DNA of 64,000 nt from Salinilacustrithrix sp034522155 (GTDB lineage Bacteria > Actinomycetota > Acidimicrobiia > Acidimicrobiales > Salinilacustritrichaceae), in assembly GCA_034522155.1 (NCBI GenBank), contig JAXHLP010000006.1, forward strand, positions 496,001 through 560,000, written 5' to 3'. The stretch's first letter is position 1, and every line of letters begins with the position of its first letter. Under the pieces are notes generated by a model. It saw only the letters and a list, made by a program, of their open reading frames with translations. It was not told the origin of the DNA and did not search any database. Below, piece after piece: positions 8,709-16,252 of the stretch. The translations under genes and the position numbers were made by a program.

Positions 8709-9443
8709 ATGGCCCCGCCGACGGCGACGACGTTGCGCCCCAGCCTCAAGCGCAAGGCGCCCGGGACCCGTCACGAGCGGGAACTCTGGGAGGCGGGCCA
8801 CGAGGTCGTGGTCGGCATCGACGAGGTCGGCCGGGGCGCGTGGGCCGGTCCGCTCACCCTGGGTGCGGTCGTGATTCCCAAGGCCAAGCGCCTCACCAAG
8901 GTGCGCGACTCCAAATTGCTCACGCCGGCCGAGCGGGAGGTCATGTTCGATCGCGTCGCCGAGTGGAGCGAGTGCTGGTCGGTGGGCCACGCCAGCCACG
9001 ACGAGTGTGACGAGCTCGGCATGTCCGCCGCCCAGCGGCTGGCCGCGCAGCGCGCCATCGAGGGCCTGGGCATCGTGCCCGACCGGGTGCTGCTCGACGG
9101 GAACTGGGACTTCGTCGGCGGCGGGTGGCTACCGCCGACCGCGGTGCGCAAGATCGTGAAGGGCGACGCCAACTGCCTGTCGATCGCGGCCGCGTCGATC
9201 CTGGCCAAGGTCACCCGCGACCGGCTCATGCGGGCCGAAGCCGACGAGCACCCGTGGTGGAGCTTCGACACCAACAAGGGCTACCCGTGCCCACGGCACA
9301 AGACCGCGCTCGCCGGTGTCGGACCGTCGGCGATCCACCGGCGGAGCTGGGTGTTCATGGAGCACCTGCCCTGGCCCGGCGCGCAGCGCCGCATCCCCGC
9401 ACATCTGCGTCCTGACGAGAACCAGGGCGTCCTGTTCGAGTGA
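8709..9443 (+). CDS. rnhB: Ribonuclease HII
   Basis: RNase HII nicks RNA embedded in DNA, including single ribonucleotides. The 244-residue protein shows the type-2 signature VVGIDEVGRGAWAGPL near residue 38 (first Asp and Glu), VLLDGN near 120 (third acidic residue) and ANCLSIAAASILAKVTRDRL near 155, closing with the NKGYPCPRHKTAL block. I chose ATG 8709 because TAGCGT lies 8 nt upstream and the longer alternative at 8661 adds unfamiliar residues. The next gene starts 13 bp after its stop. Confidence 0.95.
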   Translation: MAPPTATTLRPSLKRKAPGTRHERELWEAGHEVVVGIDEVGRGAWAGPLTLGAVVIPKAKRLTKVRDSKLLTPAEREVMFDRVAEWSECWSVGHASHDECDELGMSAAQRLAAQRAIEGLGIVPDRVLLDGNWDFVGGGWLPPTAVRKIVKGDANCLSIAAASILAKVTRDRLMRAEADEHPWWSFDTNKGYPCPRHKTALAGVGPSAIHRRSWVFMEHLPWPGAQRRIPAHLRPDENQGVLFE

Positions 9444-9456
9444 GCGCTGCCGACCG

Positions 9457-9918
9457 ATGACCTCTGGTGAGCTGTCCCGGCTGCTGGTCGAGCTGCGCGA
9501 CCTGCGGCTCCAGCCCACCGACTGGGCCGAGGTGGAGCATCTCCTCGCCTCGATCGAGAGCGGTGGGGACGATCGCGTCGAGCAGCTCTCGCAGGTGGTC
9601 TTCGAAGCCCGGGTCCGTCGCAGCTTCTCGGGACCCAAGGCCAGCAGCGACGTGGTCCCCACCAAGCAGACGTCCGCGCTCCCCGTGGTGGGGGTCGTCT
9701 GCGGCGGCCTGTTGATCGCCGTGGGCGCCCTGCTCGGCGGCGGGATCATCCTCGTCGCGATCGTCCTGCTGGCCGTGTTCGTGTTCGCGATCGCGTTCGC
9801 GGGCTCGCGCGTGGCGCACCGCAATGCCGATGTGTCGGACAGCCCCGCCGAACAGCCCGTCCCGGTGCCGGATCAGGTTCGTCTGCGGATCGATGAGCTC
9901 GAGTCGCGATCGGATTGA
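9457..9918 (+). CDS. Small membrane protein with helical N-terminal domain, unknown
   Basis: 153 residues. The first 55 form a predicted helical domain (LSRLLVELRDLRLQPTDWA, then EHLLASIESGGDDRVEQL) and residues about 73-115 form two adjacent hydrophobic helices (VVGVVCGGLLIAVGALLGGG and IILVAIVLLAVFVFAIAFA). The tail is acidic and soluble. The N-terminal pattern loosely recalls the small helical modules that accompany CATRA-type conflict proteins, but I would not assign that without a profile search. ATG start 13 bp after rnhB suggests co-transcription. Confidence 0.6.
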   Translation: MTSGELSRLLVELRDLRLQPTDWAEVEHLLASIESGGDDRVEQLSQVVFEARVRRSFSGPKASSDVVPTKQTSALPVVGVVCGGLLIAVGALLGGGIILVAIVLLAVFVFAIAFAGSRVAHRNADVSDSPAEQPVPVPDQVRLRIDELESRSD

Positions 9919-9947
9919 GCAGCCAAGGCGTCGTTTGCATTTCCCGG

Positions 9948-10364
9948 ATGGGAACCCGGCGAGGACCGCGCAGGTCCGTGCTCGGGGTGGCGGAAGTACG
10001 TGCCCGGCGAACGGCCGAGCGCGCGCCGGAAGGCGGCCCCGAACGCGCCCGCCGCTTCTACGAAACGACCTTCGGCTGGGCCTTCGAGCCGTGGGGTCCA
10101 CCCGGCTTCTACAAGGTGGCCGATGACGGTCCGGTGCTCGGGGCTCTCCAGCAGCGGCGTGCACTGGGCGATGCCGGTCCGGCCCAAGGCTTCGAGTGCA
10201 CCGTCGCCGTCGACGATGTCGCGGCCACGATCAGCGCCGCCACCGACGCCGGCGGGCGGGTGCTGATGGAGCCGACGGTCATCGACGGCGTCGGCGAGCT
10301 GGCCTTCGTGGCTGACACCGAGGGCCACGCTGTCGGGCTCATGCGCTACGAGAACGGCGGGTGA
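9948..10364 (+). CDS. VOC/glyoxalase-like protein with a rearranged N-terminus
   Basis: From ERARRFYETTFGW (10041 onwards) to the end, the protein reads as a vicinal-oxygen-chelate domain: GFYKVADDGPVLGAL, then CTVAVDDVAATISAATDAGG and VADTEGHAVGLM. What should come first, a beta strand with the first metal ligand, is replaced by an arginine-rich stretch (residues 1-31) unlike any VOC protein. The opposite strand of that stretch encodes an AraC-type motif, so the 5' end looks joined to a foreign fragment. ATG 9948 is the nearest start; TTG 9915 is possible. Probably inactive. Confidence 0.6.
   Translation: MGTRRGPRRSVLGVAEVRARRTAERAPEGGPERARRFYETTFGWAFEPWGPPGFYKVADDGPVLGALQQRRALGDAGPAQGFECTVAVDDVAATISAATDAGGRVLMEPTVIDGVGELAFVADTEGHAVGLMRYENGG
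9960..10058 (-). pseudogene. Fragment of an AraC-family regulator C-terminus
   Basis: On the minus strand this stretch reads EAAGAFGAAFRRALGRSPG followed by TYFRHPEHG, which matches the second helix-turn-helix and the end of AraC/XylS DNA-binding domains (F-x3-FRRALGRSPG-x-Y). No upstream half of the domain and no start codon are present; the similarity stops where the VOC coding begins on the other strand. I read it as a relic left by an inversion or deletion. Short match, so moderate confidence. Confidence 0.45.
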
Positions 10365-10423
10365 CCGGCGCCGCGCGTCGGCCGACCGGGCTGGTCGGGC
10401 GCGACGTCGCTACCGTCGTCGCC

Positions 10424-10849
10424 ATGACCGTGTCCCACCTCCGCCCTGCGCTGGTCCTGGCCGTGTGGACCTTCCTGGTCTGGACCACGCGGATCCGCAA
10501 CATCTGGACCGACAACTCGCTGACGACCGGTGGCCAGGTCTGGCGGACGGCCCTGGCCCTCGCGTTCACCGCGTTCGCGGTGGCCACCGTGGCGGCATGG
10601 GCACGGGCCCGGCGAGCAGCACCCTGGTCGGCGAGCGGGTGGCTGGTCCGCGCGTTCGCGCTCTGGACGACCGGTGTGTGGGTGGTGCGGGCGGTGCAGA
10701 TCGCGAACGCCGACCACGACCTCGCGTTCGTGCTCGTGCACACGGCGCTCGCGGTGGTCTCGATCGTCCTCGCGGTGTGGGCCGATCGTCGGGCGAACCG
10801 CGCCGACCGGGCCAGTCGGCCGACCGGGTCACGTCCAGCGCGAGTGTGA
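10424..10849 (+). CDS. Small integral membrane protein, unknown
   Basis: 141 residues with four predicted hydrophobic helices: LVLAVWTFLVWTTRI, ALALAFTAFAVATVAAWA, WLVRAFALWTTGVWVVRAV and FVLVHTALAVVSIVLAVWA. The tail is rich in Arg and Ala and likely cytoplasmic. Tryptophan near the helix ends is notable. I chose ATG 10424 because TACCGT sits exactly 7 nt upstream; an in-frame GTG at 10361 overlapping the VOC stop is the alternative. No catalytic motif is seen and I do not recognise a named family. Confidence 0.75.
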   Translation: MTVSHLRPALVLAVWTFLVWTTRIRNIWTDNSLTTGGQVWRTALALAFTAFAVATVAAWARARRAAPWSASGWLVRAFALWTTGVWVVRAVQIANADHDLAFVLVHTALAVVSIVLAVWADRRANRADRASRPTGSRPARV

Positions 10850-10970
10850 GCCAGCGGCTGCCGTCGCCCGCCTCCAGGAGCTCGCTTCGACCGGCGTTCC
10901 GACTCGTCCCGTTCGGGGCTCGCGCTGCATTGTCGCTCGTCTTCGCGCCGGCAGTACCATTCCGGCTCTC

Positions 10971-11426
10971 ATGGGACAGAGCGTCACCGTCATCGCCAAG
11001 CATTCGTCCAACCCCGAGATGCTGCGGTTCGAGATCAATCGGAGCCTCACCGGCATGGGGCACGAGCGCTTCCGGTCGCTCGACGACATCGTCCGCAACC
11101 GGGCAGTCGACGAGCTGGCTCGGCGGCTGCTGTCGCACGGCGGTGTCGACGCGGTCCACGTGAACTCCTCGGTCATCACCGTCGATCTGGCGGGCGGGAG
11201 CACCGGTGACGGCCTCCAGGAGATCATCGAGAACATGTTCCGGTACTACGGCGAAGACGTCACCGGGCCCGTGGGGCTCGACGACACGCCGCAGGACCTC
11301 CAGCAGGACGCCGCCGCCGAGGCCGCTGAGGCCGCTGACGGTGGCGCTGGTGCCGAGGACGACAGTGGGTCTGGGGATGCGGGCGGAGCGGGTGACGACG
11401 AGGCCGTCGCGACGACGGTGGAGTGA
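10971..11426 (+). CDS. Nfu/NifU N-terminal-domain protein
   Basis: The first 90 residues follow the Nfu_N scaffold domain: SNPEMLRFEINRSLTG, then FRSLDDIVRNRAVDELARRL, the GGVDAVHVNSSVITVDL strand pair and GLQEIIENMFRYYGED. In most proteins this domain precedes a CxxC NifU domain that carries an Fe-S cluster; here it is followed only by an acidic, Ala/Gly/Asp-rich tail of about 45 residues with no cysteine. A cluster-carrier role is therefore unlikely, and a regulatory or binding role is a guess. ATG start. Confidence 0.8.
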   Translation: MGQSVTVIAKHSSNPEMLRFEINRSLTGMGHERFRSLDDIVRNRAVDELARRLLSHGGVDAVHVNSSVITVDLAGGSTGDGLQEIIENMFRYYGEDVTGPVGLDDTPQDLQQDAAAEAAEAADGGAGAEDDSGSGDAGGAGDDEAVATTVE

Positions 11427-11454
11427 CCCCCGGCCGTCTGCAACACTCGCAGGA

Positions 11455-12444
11455 GTGAGCGCACCCGAAGCGGTTGACCGCGTCCGGTGGCCGCTCGTCG
11501 TGAAGCTGGGCATCGGGCTCGTGACCCTGGCCGTGGTCGGAGGCGCCGCTGTGCTGGTGTTCGGGGTGTTCCTGGCCGACCGCAGCGATGAGCCGAGCCG
11601 GATCATCACGCAGCTGGATGACCCGGTCGCGCCCGTGGCGCTGGCCGACGGTGGGTTCCTGGTGGCCGAACGCCAGTCGGGCCGGATCCTGCGCTCGACC
11701 CCCGCGGGCGAGCTCACCGAGACGGTCCGGGTGACCGACGAGCTCCGCACCGACGGCCAGCGGGGGCTGCTCGGCCTGGCGCTGCGCCGGGTGGGCGAGG
11801 TCACCGAGGTCTTCGCCTCGTGGACCCGCGCCTCCGACGATCGTCTGGTGGTCGGACGTCTGGTGGAGGGCGGGCAGATGTTGGTGTGGGAAGGCCCCCC
11901 GAGCGCCGACATCGCCAACGGCGGGACGCTCGTTTTCCGCGGCGAACACCTGCTCATCGGGGTCGGCGAGCTCGACGATCCGAGCGCAGTCGACGACCCG
12001 TCGGTGCCCAACGGCAAGGTGCTCGCGCTCGACCCTGACGGTGGGCCCGGCCAGGACCCGTCGGTGGTCGCCTCGGGCTGGCACAACCCCTTCGCCATCA
12101 CCGTGGTCGGCGACGAGATCTGGTTGGCTGACAACGCGCCCGGCGACGAGCCCGAACGATTGGTCCGCATCCCGTTCGAAGGCGAGCCCTCGATGCTCGA
12201 GCTGGAGGAGAAGCGGGCCCCGTCGTCCCTCGACGTGTTGCCCGACGGTGACCTGGTGCTGTGTGGCTTCGTGTCCGAGGTCGTCGAACGGGTGCCCACG
12301 CCCGTGGAAGGGGTGGTGGCCCCCACCGAGGAGCTCGGGCCGCCGTGTGCCACCGGGGTCACCGTGCTCGCCGACGGATCGGTGGTCACCACCACGGCCG
12401 ACGCCGTCTGGCGGGATCCGAGCCCGCCCGAACCCTCGCCCTGA
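11455..12444 (+). CDS. Membrane-anchored glucose/sorbosone-dehydrogenase-like beta-propeller protein
   Basis: A 329-residue protein with one N-terminal anchor helix (residues about 15-38, LGIGLVTLAVVGGAAVLVFG) and an outside propeller domain. Propeller features of the PQQ-sugar-dehydrogenase type are visible: LADGGFLVAERQSGRIL, GQRGLLGLAL near residue 103, GKVLALDPDG near 190, and SGWHNPFAI near 205. The catalytic His and PQQ-binding residues cannot be confirmed by eye, and the protein is shorter than classical enzymes. GTG start at 11455 with an AACACT box 7 nt upstream. It ends just before the imuA' LexA box. Confidence 0.75.
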   Translation: MSAPEAVDRVRWPLVVKLGIGLVTLAVVGGAAVLVFGVFLADRSDEPSRIITQLDDPVAPVALADGGFLVAERQSGRILRSTPAGELTETVRVTDELRTDGQRGLLGLALRRVGEVTEVFASWTRASDDRLVVGRLVEGGQMLVWEGPPSADIANGGTLVFRGEHLLIGVGELDDPSAVDDPSVPNGKVLALDPDGGPGQDPSVVASGWHNPFAITVVGDEIWLADNAPGDEPERLVRIPFEGEPSMLELEEKRAPSSLDVLPDGDLVLCGFVSEVVERVPTPVEGVVAPTEELGPPCATGVTVLADGSVVTTTADAVWRDPSPPEPSP

Positions 12445-12468
12445 CAGCCAGCTCCTGGGGTCCAGTTG

Positions 12469-12498
12469 ACCAGTGTCGAACAAATGTTCGACACTGGT
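12469..12498. promoter_or_regulatory. LexA/SOS box controlling imuA'-imuB
   Basis: The core CGAACAAATGTTCG (12477-12490) fits the Gram-positive/actinobacterial LexA consensus CGAACRNRYGTTYG. It lies within a longer perfect inverted repeat, 13-bp arms 12469-12481 and 12486-12498 around AAAT. A TTGACC -35 (12466-12471) and a GACACT -10 (12490-12495) bracket it, and the -10 is 7 nt from the imuA' ATG, so bound LexA would block RNA polymerase directly. Confidence 0.92.
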
Positions 12499-12502
12499 AG
12501 CC

Positions 12503-13186
12503 ATGGCTCGTGGAGAGCTCGCCGAGCAGATCCGTCCCACCGCACTCGCTCGCGAGCAGCGGCTGTCGGTCCTCCCCGCGCTCGGCGAGTTGATCCCCGG
12601 TGATGGGATCCGGCGCGGATCCACGCTGTCGGTCGACGGGCCGGCGGCCACATCGCTGGCCCTGGCCACCGCAGCCGCGGCATCCCAGGACGGCGCCTGG
12701 GTGGTTGCGGTCGGGTTTCCCTCGCTGGGGTTGTTGGCCGCCGCCGAGCTCGGCATCGCGCTCGAACGGTTCGTGCTGGTGGCCGCGCCCGACACCCGGC
12801 CCGGCCCGGACAACGAGGAGACCGTGTGGGCCACGGCCCTGGCCGCGCTGCTCGACGCGTTCGAGATCGTGCTCGTCCAGGCCTCTCATCGGGTGCGGCC
12901 ACGCGACGGCCGGCGGTTGGTGGCCCGGACCCGCGAGCGCGGGGCCGTGCTGGTCCAGGTCGGGTCCCGGGGCTGGTCCGAGGGGGCCGAGGTGACCCTC
13001 GAGATCACCGGGTCGAGCTGGGAGGGCCTCGACGAGGGTCACGGTCACCTCCGGTCCCGGCGGGTCACGGTCGTGGGTGGCGGTCGCCGGGAGGCGGCCC
13101 GGCCCCGACAGGTCGAGCTGAGGTTGCCGTCGGCCGAGGGTGCCGTCGAGGCCGTGCTCCCCGAACCGGTCCGACTCCGTGCCTGA
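12503..13186 (+). CDS. imuA': ImuA'-type RecA-like mutasome accessory protein
   Basis: A 227-residue protein directly behind a LexA box and before a Y-family polymerase paralogue, which is the canonical place for imuA'. It keeps the RecA-like scaffold: LSVLPALGELIPGDGIRRGS, a degenerate P-loop region LSVDGPAATSLALATAAAAS near residue 45, and FVLVAAPD with ALAALLDAFEIVLVQ. Walker A lysine is absent, as in actinobacterial ImuA'. Together with ImuB and DnaE2 it supports damage-induced translesion synthesis and mutagenesis. ATG at 12503 and probable leaderless SOS transcript. Confidence 0.9.
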   Translation: MARGELAEQIRPTALAREQRLSVLPALGELIPGDGIRRGSTLSVDGPAATSLALATAAAASQDGAWVVAVGFPSLGLLAAAELGIALERFVLVAAPDTRPGPDNEETVWATALAALLDAFEIVLVQASHRVRPRDGRRLVARTRERGAVLVQVGSRGWSEGAEVTLEITGSSWEGLDEGHGHLRSRRVTVVGGGRREAARPRQVELRLPSAEGAVEAVLPEPVRLRA

Positions 13187-13237
13187 CCCCGTCCCGCCCC
13201 GGAACCTTCTTCCCCGGCACCTCCGACCCCGGCACGA

Positions 13238-13290
13238 GCGCGCCGATCGGCGCGTTCCACCACCGTGAGCGCGCGAACGCGCCGATCCTC
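13238..13290. repeat. GC palindromic element, copy 1 (imuA'/imuB junction)
   Basis: Arms GATCGGCGCGTTC (13245-13257) and GAACGCGCCGATC (13275-13287) form a hairpin with a 17-nt loop; the left arm is itself part of a GCGCCGATCGGCGC palindrome. The GTG start of imuB (13265) lies in the loop, so the element supplies the start codon and first codons of ImuB. The same element recurs at 13698 and 21565. Confidence 0.85.
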
Positions 13291-14947
13291 CGACCAGCCC
13301 GAGCGGGTGCTGGCGGTGTGGGTGCCCGACTGGCCCCTCGTCGCCGCTGGCGTGGGGTCCGACGAGCCGGCAGCGGTGTTCGTGGCCAACCGGGTGGTGG
13401 CCGCCACGCCCGCCGCCCGGGCCGCCGGGGTCCGGCGACACATGCGCCGGCGCGAGGCCCAAGCTCGCTGCCCCGCCCTGGCGGTGCTCGAGCGCGACGC
13501 CGAGCGTGATGCCCGCCGGTTCGAACCCGTGGTCCAGGCCCTCGAGGCGTTCACGCCCCGCATCGAGGTCGCCCGCCCGGGTCGGGCCGCCTTCCCCACC
13601 CGCGGCCCCTCCCGCTACTTCGGCGGCGACCGGGCGTTGGCCGAGCGGATCATCATCGCCGTCCAGGCCGTCCTCGCCCACGAACCCCCAGGGACGACCG
13701 CGCCGATCGGCGCGGACGACCAGCCGGGCCGCGCGAACGCGCCGATCCTCACGGTCGGGGTGGCCGATGGGCCCTTCGCCGCCGAGCACGCCGCCCGCAC
13801 CGCCTACGTCGCGGCCCAGCGGGGCGAGGCGCCGGTGTGGATCGTCGAGCCCGGTGCCCAGGCCGACTACCTCGCGCCCCTGTCGCTCGACGCGCTCGAC
13901 CGGCCCGAGCTCACCGAGGTGCTCCACCGCCTCGGCCTCCGCACCCTGCGTGACTTCGCTGGCCTCGCCGAGCGCGACGTGCTCGGTCGGTTCGGGCCCG
14001 AGGGTGCCGAGGCCCACCGGTTGGCTCGTGGCCTCGACGCCCGGCCGCTGCGTACCGAACCGGCTCCACCAGATCTGGTGGTCACGGCTGAGCTCGACCC
14101 GCCGGCCGAGCAGGTGGCGCCGGCGGCATTCGCGGCCCGGGGCCTGGCCGATGAGCTTCGCCGACGCCTCGATGCCCGCGGTTCGGTGTGCACCCGGGTG
14201 GTGGTCGTGGCCGAGACCGAGAACGGCGAGCGGTCCGAGCGGGTGTGGCGCCACGCCTCGACCGAGACCGGCCGGGCGCTCACCGCCGGAGCCATCGCCG
14301 ACCGGGTGCGCTGGCAGCTCGACGGGTGGCTCAACGCCTCGGTCCGCCAGCGCCCCACCGCCGGCATCGCCCACCTCGAGATCCACCCCGACGAGGTCAC
14401 CGCCGCCGACGGACGCCAGCTCGGGTTCTGGGGGGCCGACCCCGGGACGGCCGACCGGGCAGCGCGGGCCATCGCCCGGGTCCAGGGCCTGCTCGGTGCC
14501 GAGGCCGTGTCTGTGCCCGAGTACGCCGGTGGTCGTGAACCCGCCGAACAGCTCCGTCTGGTGCCGGCCGGCGCCGTCGACCTCACCGCCGATCGTCCCG
14601 CGGCCCGGCCCGACTGGGTGTCCGCACCCTGGCCCGGCCAGCTCCCGCACCCGGCGCCGGCCACGGTGCTCGCCGCCCCGACCCCGGTCGACGTGCTCGA
14701 CGCCACCGGCCGATCAGTCCGGGTCGATGGTCGCGGTACGCCCACCGCCGCTCCCGACCGGCTGCGCCTCGACGGTCGCACCCGGCGCATCACCTCCTGG
14801 GCCGGACCCTGGCCGGTCGACGAGCGCTGGTGGGACCCCGAACGCCACTCCCGCCGGGCCCGGTTCCAGGTGGTGACCGACGACGGTACCGCCCGCCTCG
14901 TGGTCCTCGAGCGGGGCCGCTGGGCGGTGACGGCGACCTACGACTGA
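13265..14947 (+). CDS. imuB: ImuB, catalytically inactive Y-family polymerase homologue of the mutasome
   Basis: 560 residues. The Y-family N-terminus is VLAVWVPDWPLVAAG, where DNA polymerases would have the metal-binding Asp in a DxD-type site; the second acidic motif is likewise degenerate, as expected of ImuB. Later come the helix-hairpin-helix-like LHRLGLRTLRDFAGLAERDV, RFGPEGAEAHRLARGLD, and the C-terminal WAGPWPVDERWWD block shared by ImuB proteins. ImuB bridges DnaE2, ImuA' and the beta clamp. Start GTG 13265 is the only plausible one and lies in a palindromic element; a second copy is inserted in frame at residues about 145-162 (APIGADDQPGRANAPIL). Same SOS unit as imuA'. Confidence 0.92.
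   Translation: MSARTRRSSDQPERVLAVWVPDWPLVAAGVGSDEPAAVFVANRVVAATPAARAAGVRRHMRRREAQARCPALAVLERDAERDARRFEPVVQALEAFTPRIEVARPGRAAFPTRGPSRYFGGDRALAERIIIAVQAVLAHEPPGTTAPIGADDQPGRANAPILTVGVADGPFAAEHAARTAYVAAQRGEAPVWIVEPGAQADYLAPLSLDALDRPELTEVLHRLGLRTLRDFAGLAERDVLGRFGPEGAEAHRLARGLDARPLRTEPAPPDLVVTAELDPPAEQVAPAAFAARGLADELRRRLDARGSVCTRVVVVAETENGERSERVWRHASTETGRALTAGAIADRVRWQLDGWLNASVRQRPTAGIAHLEIHPDEVTAADGRQLGFWGADPGTADRAARAIARVQGLLGAEAVSVPEYAGGREPAEQLRLVPAGAVDLTADRPAARPDWVSAPWPGQLPHPAPATVLAAPTPVDVLDATGRSVRVDGRGTPTAAPDRLRLDGRTRRITSWAGPWPVDERWWDPERHSRRARFQVVTDDGTARLVVLERGRWAVTATYD
13698..13750. repeat. GC palindromic element, copy 2 (inside imuB)
   Basis: Arms GATCGGCGCG (13705-13714) and CGCGCCGATC (13738-13747) bracket a loop containing GACCAGCCGGGCC. 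It is translated in frame as APIGADDQPGRANAPIL between HEPPG and VGVADGPFA, a place where homologues have a short loop. No frameshift results. Confidence 0.85.
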
Positions 14948-15054
14948 GCGCCGCTCCTCGCTCGCATGGCGAGCTCGTCGCTTCTCAGGTCCCTCGGCGG
15001 GGCCCCAGAACTTCCCGCGCATCCACGACGCTCCTGCTACTACGTTCACGGGTC

Positions 15055-16062
15055 GTGGCCGAGACGAACCGACAGGTGATCCTCCGGCGCCGACCCCAGG
15101 GGTTGGTGCAGCCCGACGACGTGGAGATCGTCGACGCACCGATGCCCGAGATCGGCGACGACGAGGCGCTGGTGCGCACCACCTATGTGGGCATCGACGC
15201 CGCGGTCCGCACGTGGCTCGACGGCGAGGGTGGCTACCTGCCGCCGCTCGAGCTCGGTGAGCCGGTCCGGGCCGGTGGTGTCGGTGTCGTGGTCGACAGC
15301 CGCTGCGACGCCTACGAGGTGGGCGACGTGGTCACCAACCTCTGCGGGTTCCAGGAGTATGCCGTCAGCCGCGACGACCTGTTCACCACCAAGGTCGACC
15401 GCGACGTCGACCACGAAGCCATGCTCGCGGTCTTCGGCTCCACGGGCGCCACCGCCTACTTCGGGATGCACGACATCGGCCAGCCCTCGGCGGGCGAGAC
15501 GGTCGTCGTTTCGGCGGCAGCCGGTGCGACCGGCTCGCTCGCCGGCCAGATCGCCAAGGCCCACGGTGCCCGTGTCGTCGGCATCGCCGGCGGGGCGGAG
15601 AAGTGCCGCACGGTGGTCGAGGACCTCGGTTTCGACGCGTGCATCGACCGCCACACCGACGACCTGGCCTCGGCGTTGCGCGAGCACTGCCCGAAGCGCG
15701 TCGACGTCTACTTCGACAACGTCGGCGGTCCGATCCTCGACGCGGTCCTCGGACGCCTGGCCATGCACGGCCGGGTGGTGCTGTGCGGGGTCATCAGCAG
15801 CTACCTCACCGGCCAGCACCCTGGACCGTCCAACTACGTCAAGCTCCTCGCCATGCGGGGGAAGATGCAGGGCTTCAACACCCTCGACGAGTGGGGTCGC
15901 TTCGACGAGGCGTTCTCCCAGCTGCGCTCGTGGGTCGAGTCAGGCGACCTCCGGTTCCGGTCGCAGGTCTTCGACGGTCTCGACGAAGCCGTGCCAGCGC
16001 TCAACGCGCTGTTCGAGGGCACCAACGTCGGGAAGACGATGGTCAGGATCTCCGCGCCCTGA
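15055..16062 (+). CDS. NADP-dependent zinc-independent MDR oxidoreductase (alkenal/prostaglandin reductase-like)
   Basis: A 335-residue medium-chain reductase of the leukotriene-B4-12-hydroxydehydrogenase branch. It has the N-terminal RQVILRRRPQGLVQPDD, the substrate-domain YVGIDAAVRTWL near residue 43, FGSTGATAYFGMHDIG near 128, the nucleotide loop VSAAAGATGSLAGQIAKAHG near 152, and VDVYFDNVGGPILD near 220. Zinc ligands are absent, as in this branch. It should reduce activated C=C bonds. GTG start with a TACGTT box 8 nt upstream; independent of the imuB unit. Confidence 0.9.
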   Translation: MAETNRQVILRRRPQGLVQPDDVEIVDAPMPEIGDDEALVRTTYVGIDAAVRTWLDGEGGYLPPLELGEPVRAGGVGVVVDSRCDAYEVGDVVTNLCGFQEYAVSRDDLFTTKVDRDVDHEAMLAVFGSTGATAYFGMHDIGQPSAGETVVVSAAAGATGSLAGQIAKAHGARVVGIAGGAEKCRTVVEDLGFDACIDRHTDDLASALREHCPKRVDVYFDNVGGPILDAVLGRLAMHGRVVLCGVISSYLTGQHPGPSNYVKLLAMRGKMQGFNTLDEWGRFDEAFSQLRSWVESGDLRFRSQVFDGLDEAVPALNALFEGTNVGKTMVRISAP

Positions 16063-16171
16063 CGGCCAGGCCGGCGCCGATCGCCACAGCTGTCGCGGCG
16101 ATGGCCTTGCCCCAGAGGCGGGCGACGCCGTGCGTGAATGCATGTGTAGAGGTCGAGGTCGCGCCCGTCAC
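16043..16171 (-). CDS. Possible small membrane-associated peptide
   Basis: A 42-codon frame with GTG start at 16171 encodes a hydrophilic Thr/Ser-rich start, then WGKAIAATAVAIGAGLAV, one predicted membrane or amphipathic helix, and a positively charged end. TAGGTA lies 7 nt upstream on the same strand, as for other genes here. It overlaps the end of the oxidoreductase gene by 20 bp. Could be chance; no homology can be recalled. Confidence 0.3.
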   Translation of the reverse strand: MTGATSTSTHAFTHGVARLWGKAIAATAVAIGAGLAVRARRS

Positions 16172-16252
16172 GGCGGCGTACCTACCCCGAGGTCCGCTGC
16201 GTTCAGCACTGGGTCCGGCACGGTCGCCGTGTCGCCTGCCACACTCGAAGCC

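Noticed and set aside
13698..13750. Palindromic copies as CRISPR repeats
   Set aside because: Only three copies, thousands of bases apart in part, with no regular spacers and no cas genes.
12386..14650. Minus-strand open frame of about 750 codons opposite imuA'-imuB
   Set aside because: It is the antisense of high-GC coding DNA; its translation is Arg/Gly/Pro/His-rich with no domain, while the plus strand encodes a complete mutasome unit.
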